In this document: positions 42,149 through 42,157 of the stretch, in pieces
Layout: each line of letters starts with the position of its first letter
Position numbering within the stretch: the first letter of the stretch is position 1
From: Alphaproteobacteria bacterium
GTDB lineage: Bacteria; Pseudomonadota; Alphaproteobacteria; JAEUKQ01
Reading direction: 5' to 3'
DNA: 42,157 bases
Assembly (NCBI GenBank): GCA_016794225.1
Contig: JAEUKQ010000008.1
Coordinates: forward strand, 1 to 42,157
Translations under genes and position numbers: made by a program
The notes under the pieces: generated by a model
The model's database searches: none
The model's input: the letters and a program-made list of their open reading frames with translations, nothing else
What the model was told of the DNA's origin: nothing

Positions 42149-42157
42149 CTATTTATT

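Overview
The window looks like chromosome from an alphaproteobacterium of fairly low GC (about 40% by eye). Several gene orders support this: rpmF-plsX-fabH-ihfA-merR, a DUF177 gene and a cytochrome bc1 chaperone gene beside bamE, an R. rubrum-type H+-pyrophosphatase, and the block tRNA-Gly, tuf, tRNA-Trp, secE, nusG, rplK, rplA, rplJ, rplL, rpoB, rpoC. I cannot assign a genus. No insertion sequence, prophage, CRISPR array or rRNA was seen. Almost all genes lie on the minus strand. The plus-strand exceptions are nrdAB, dapF, bamE, an Old Yellow Enzyme gene and umuDC.

Region 1 (1-8650) is a leucine-catabolism cluster on the minus strand: isovaleryl-CoA dehydrogenase, a short-chain dehydrogenase, methylcrotonyl-CoA carboxylase beta, methylglutaconyl-CoA hydratase, methylcrotonyl-CoA carboxylase alpha and HMG-CoA lyase. 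A nicotinamidase-like hydrolase lies upstream. These steps take isovaleryl-CoA to acetyl-CoA plus acetoacetate. A near-perfect 24-bp palindrome sits on the promoter of the main operon. A G-quadruplex-type motif lies beyond the operon's 3' end.

Region 2 (8650-12060) holds a class Ia ribonucleotide reductase pair, nrdA and nrdB, behind a possible NrdR box. Region 3 (12259-17430) holds tRNA-His, dapF, and a propionyl-CoA carboxylase operon (pccB-pccA) ending in a translationally coupled acylphosphatase gene, then tRNA-Pro.

Region 4 (17450-22500) carries the conserved lipid and regulatory run rpmF-plsX-fabH-ihfA-merR, then a DUF177 gene, a ubiquinol-cytochrome c chaperone gene and the divergent bamE. 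Region 5 (22500-25000) is a K+-independent-type proton-pumping pyrophosphatase behind a 398-base stretch with no recognised gene.

Region 6 (25141-38820) is the transcription/translation block, with a recognisable L10-type leader before rplJ and a clean terminator after rpoC. Its EF-Tu gene is the most unusual item here: the switch I loop is five residues longer than in E. coli EF-Tu and the invariant Arg-Gly-Ile-Thr stretch is altered, although the magnesium-binding Thr appears to be kept. Region 7 (39005-42157) has an ene-reductase gene and a umuDC pair (error-prone polymerase V) behind a palindromic candidate operator, closed by a terminator.

No wholly new multi-gene system was found. The best leads are the EF-Tu switch I variant, the operator-like palindromes before the leucine operon and umuDC, and the structured rplJ leader.
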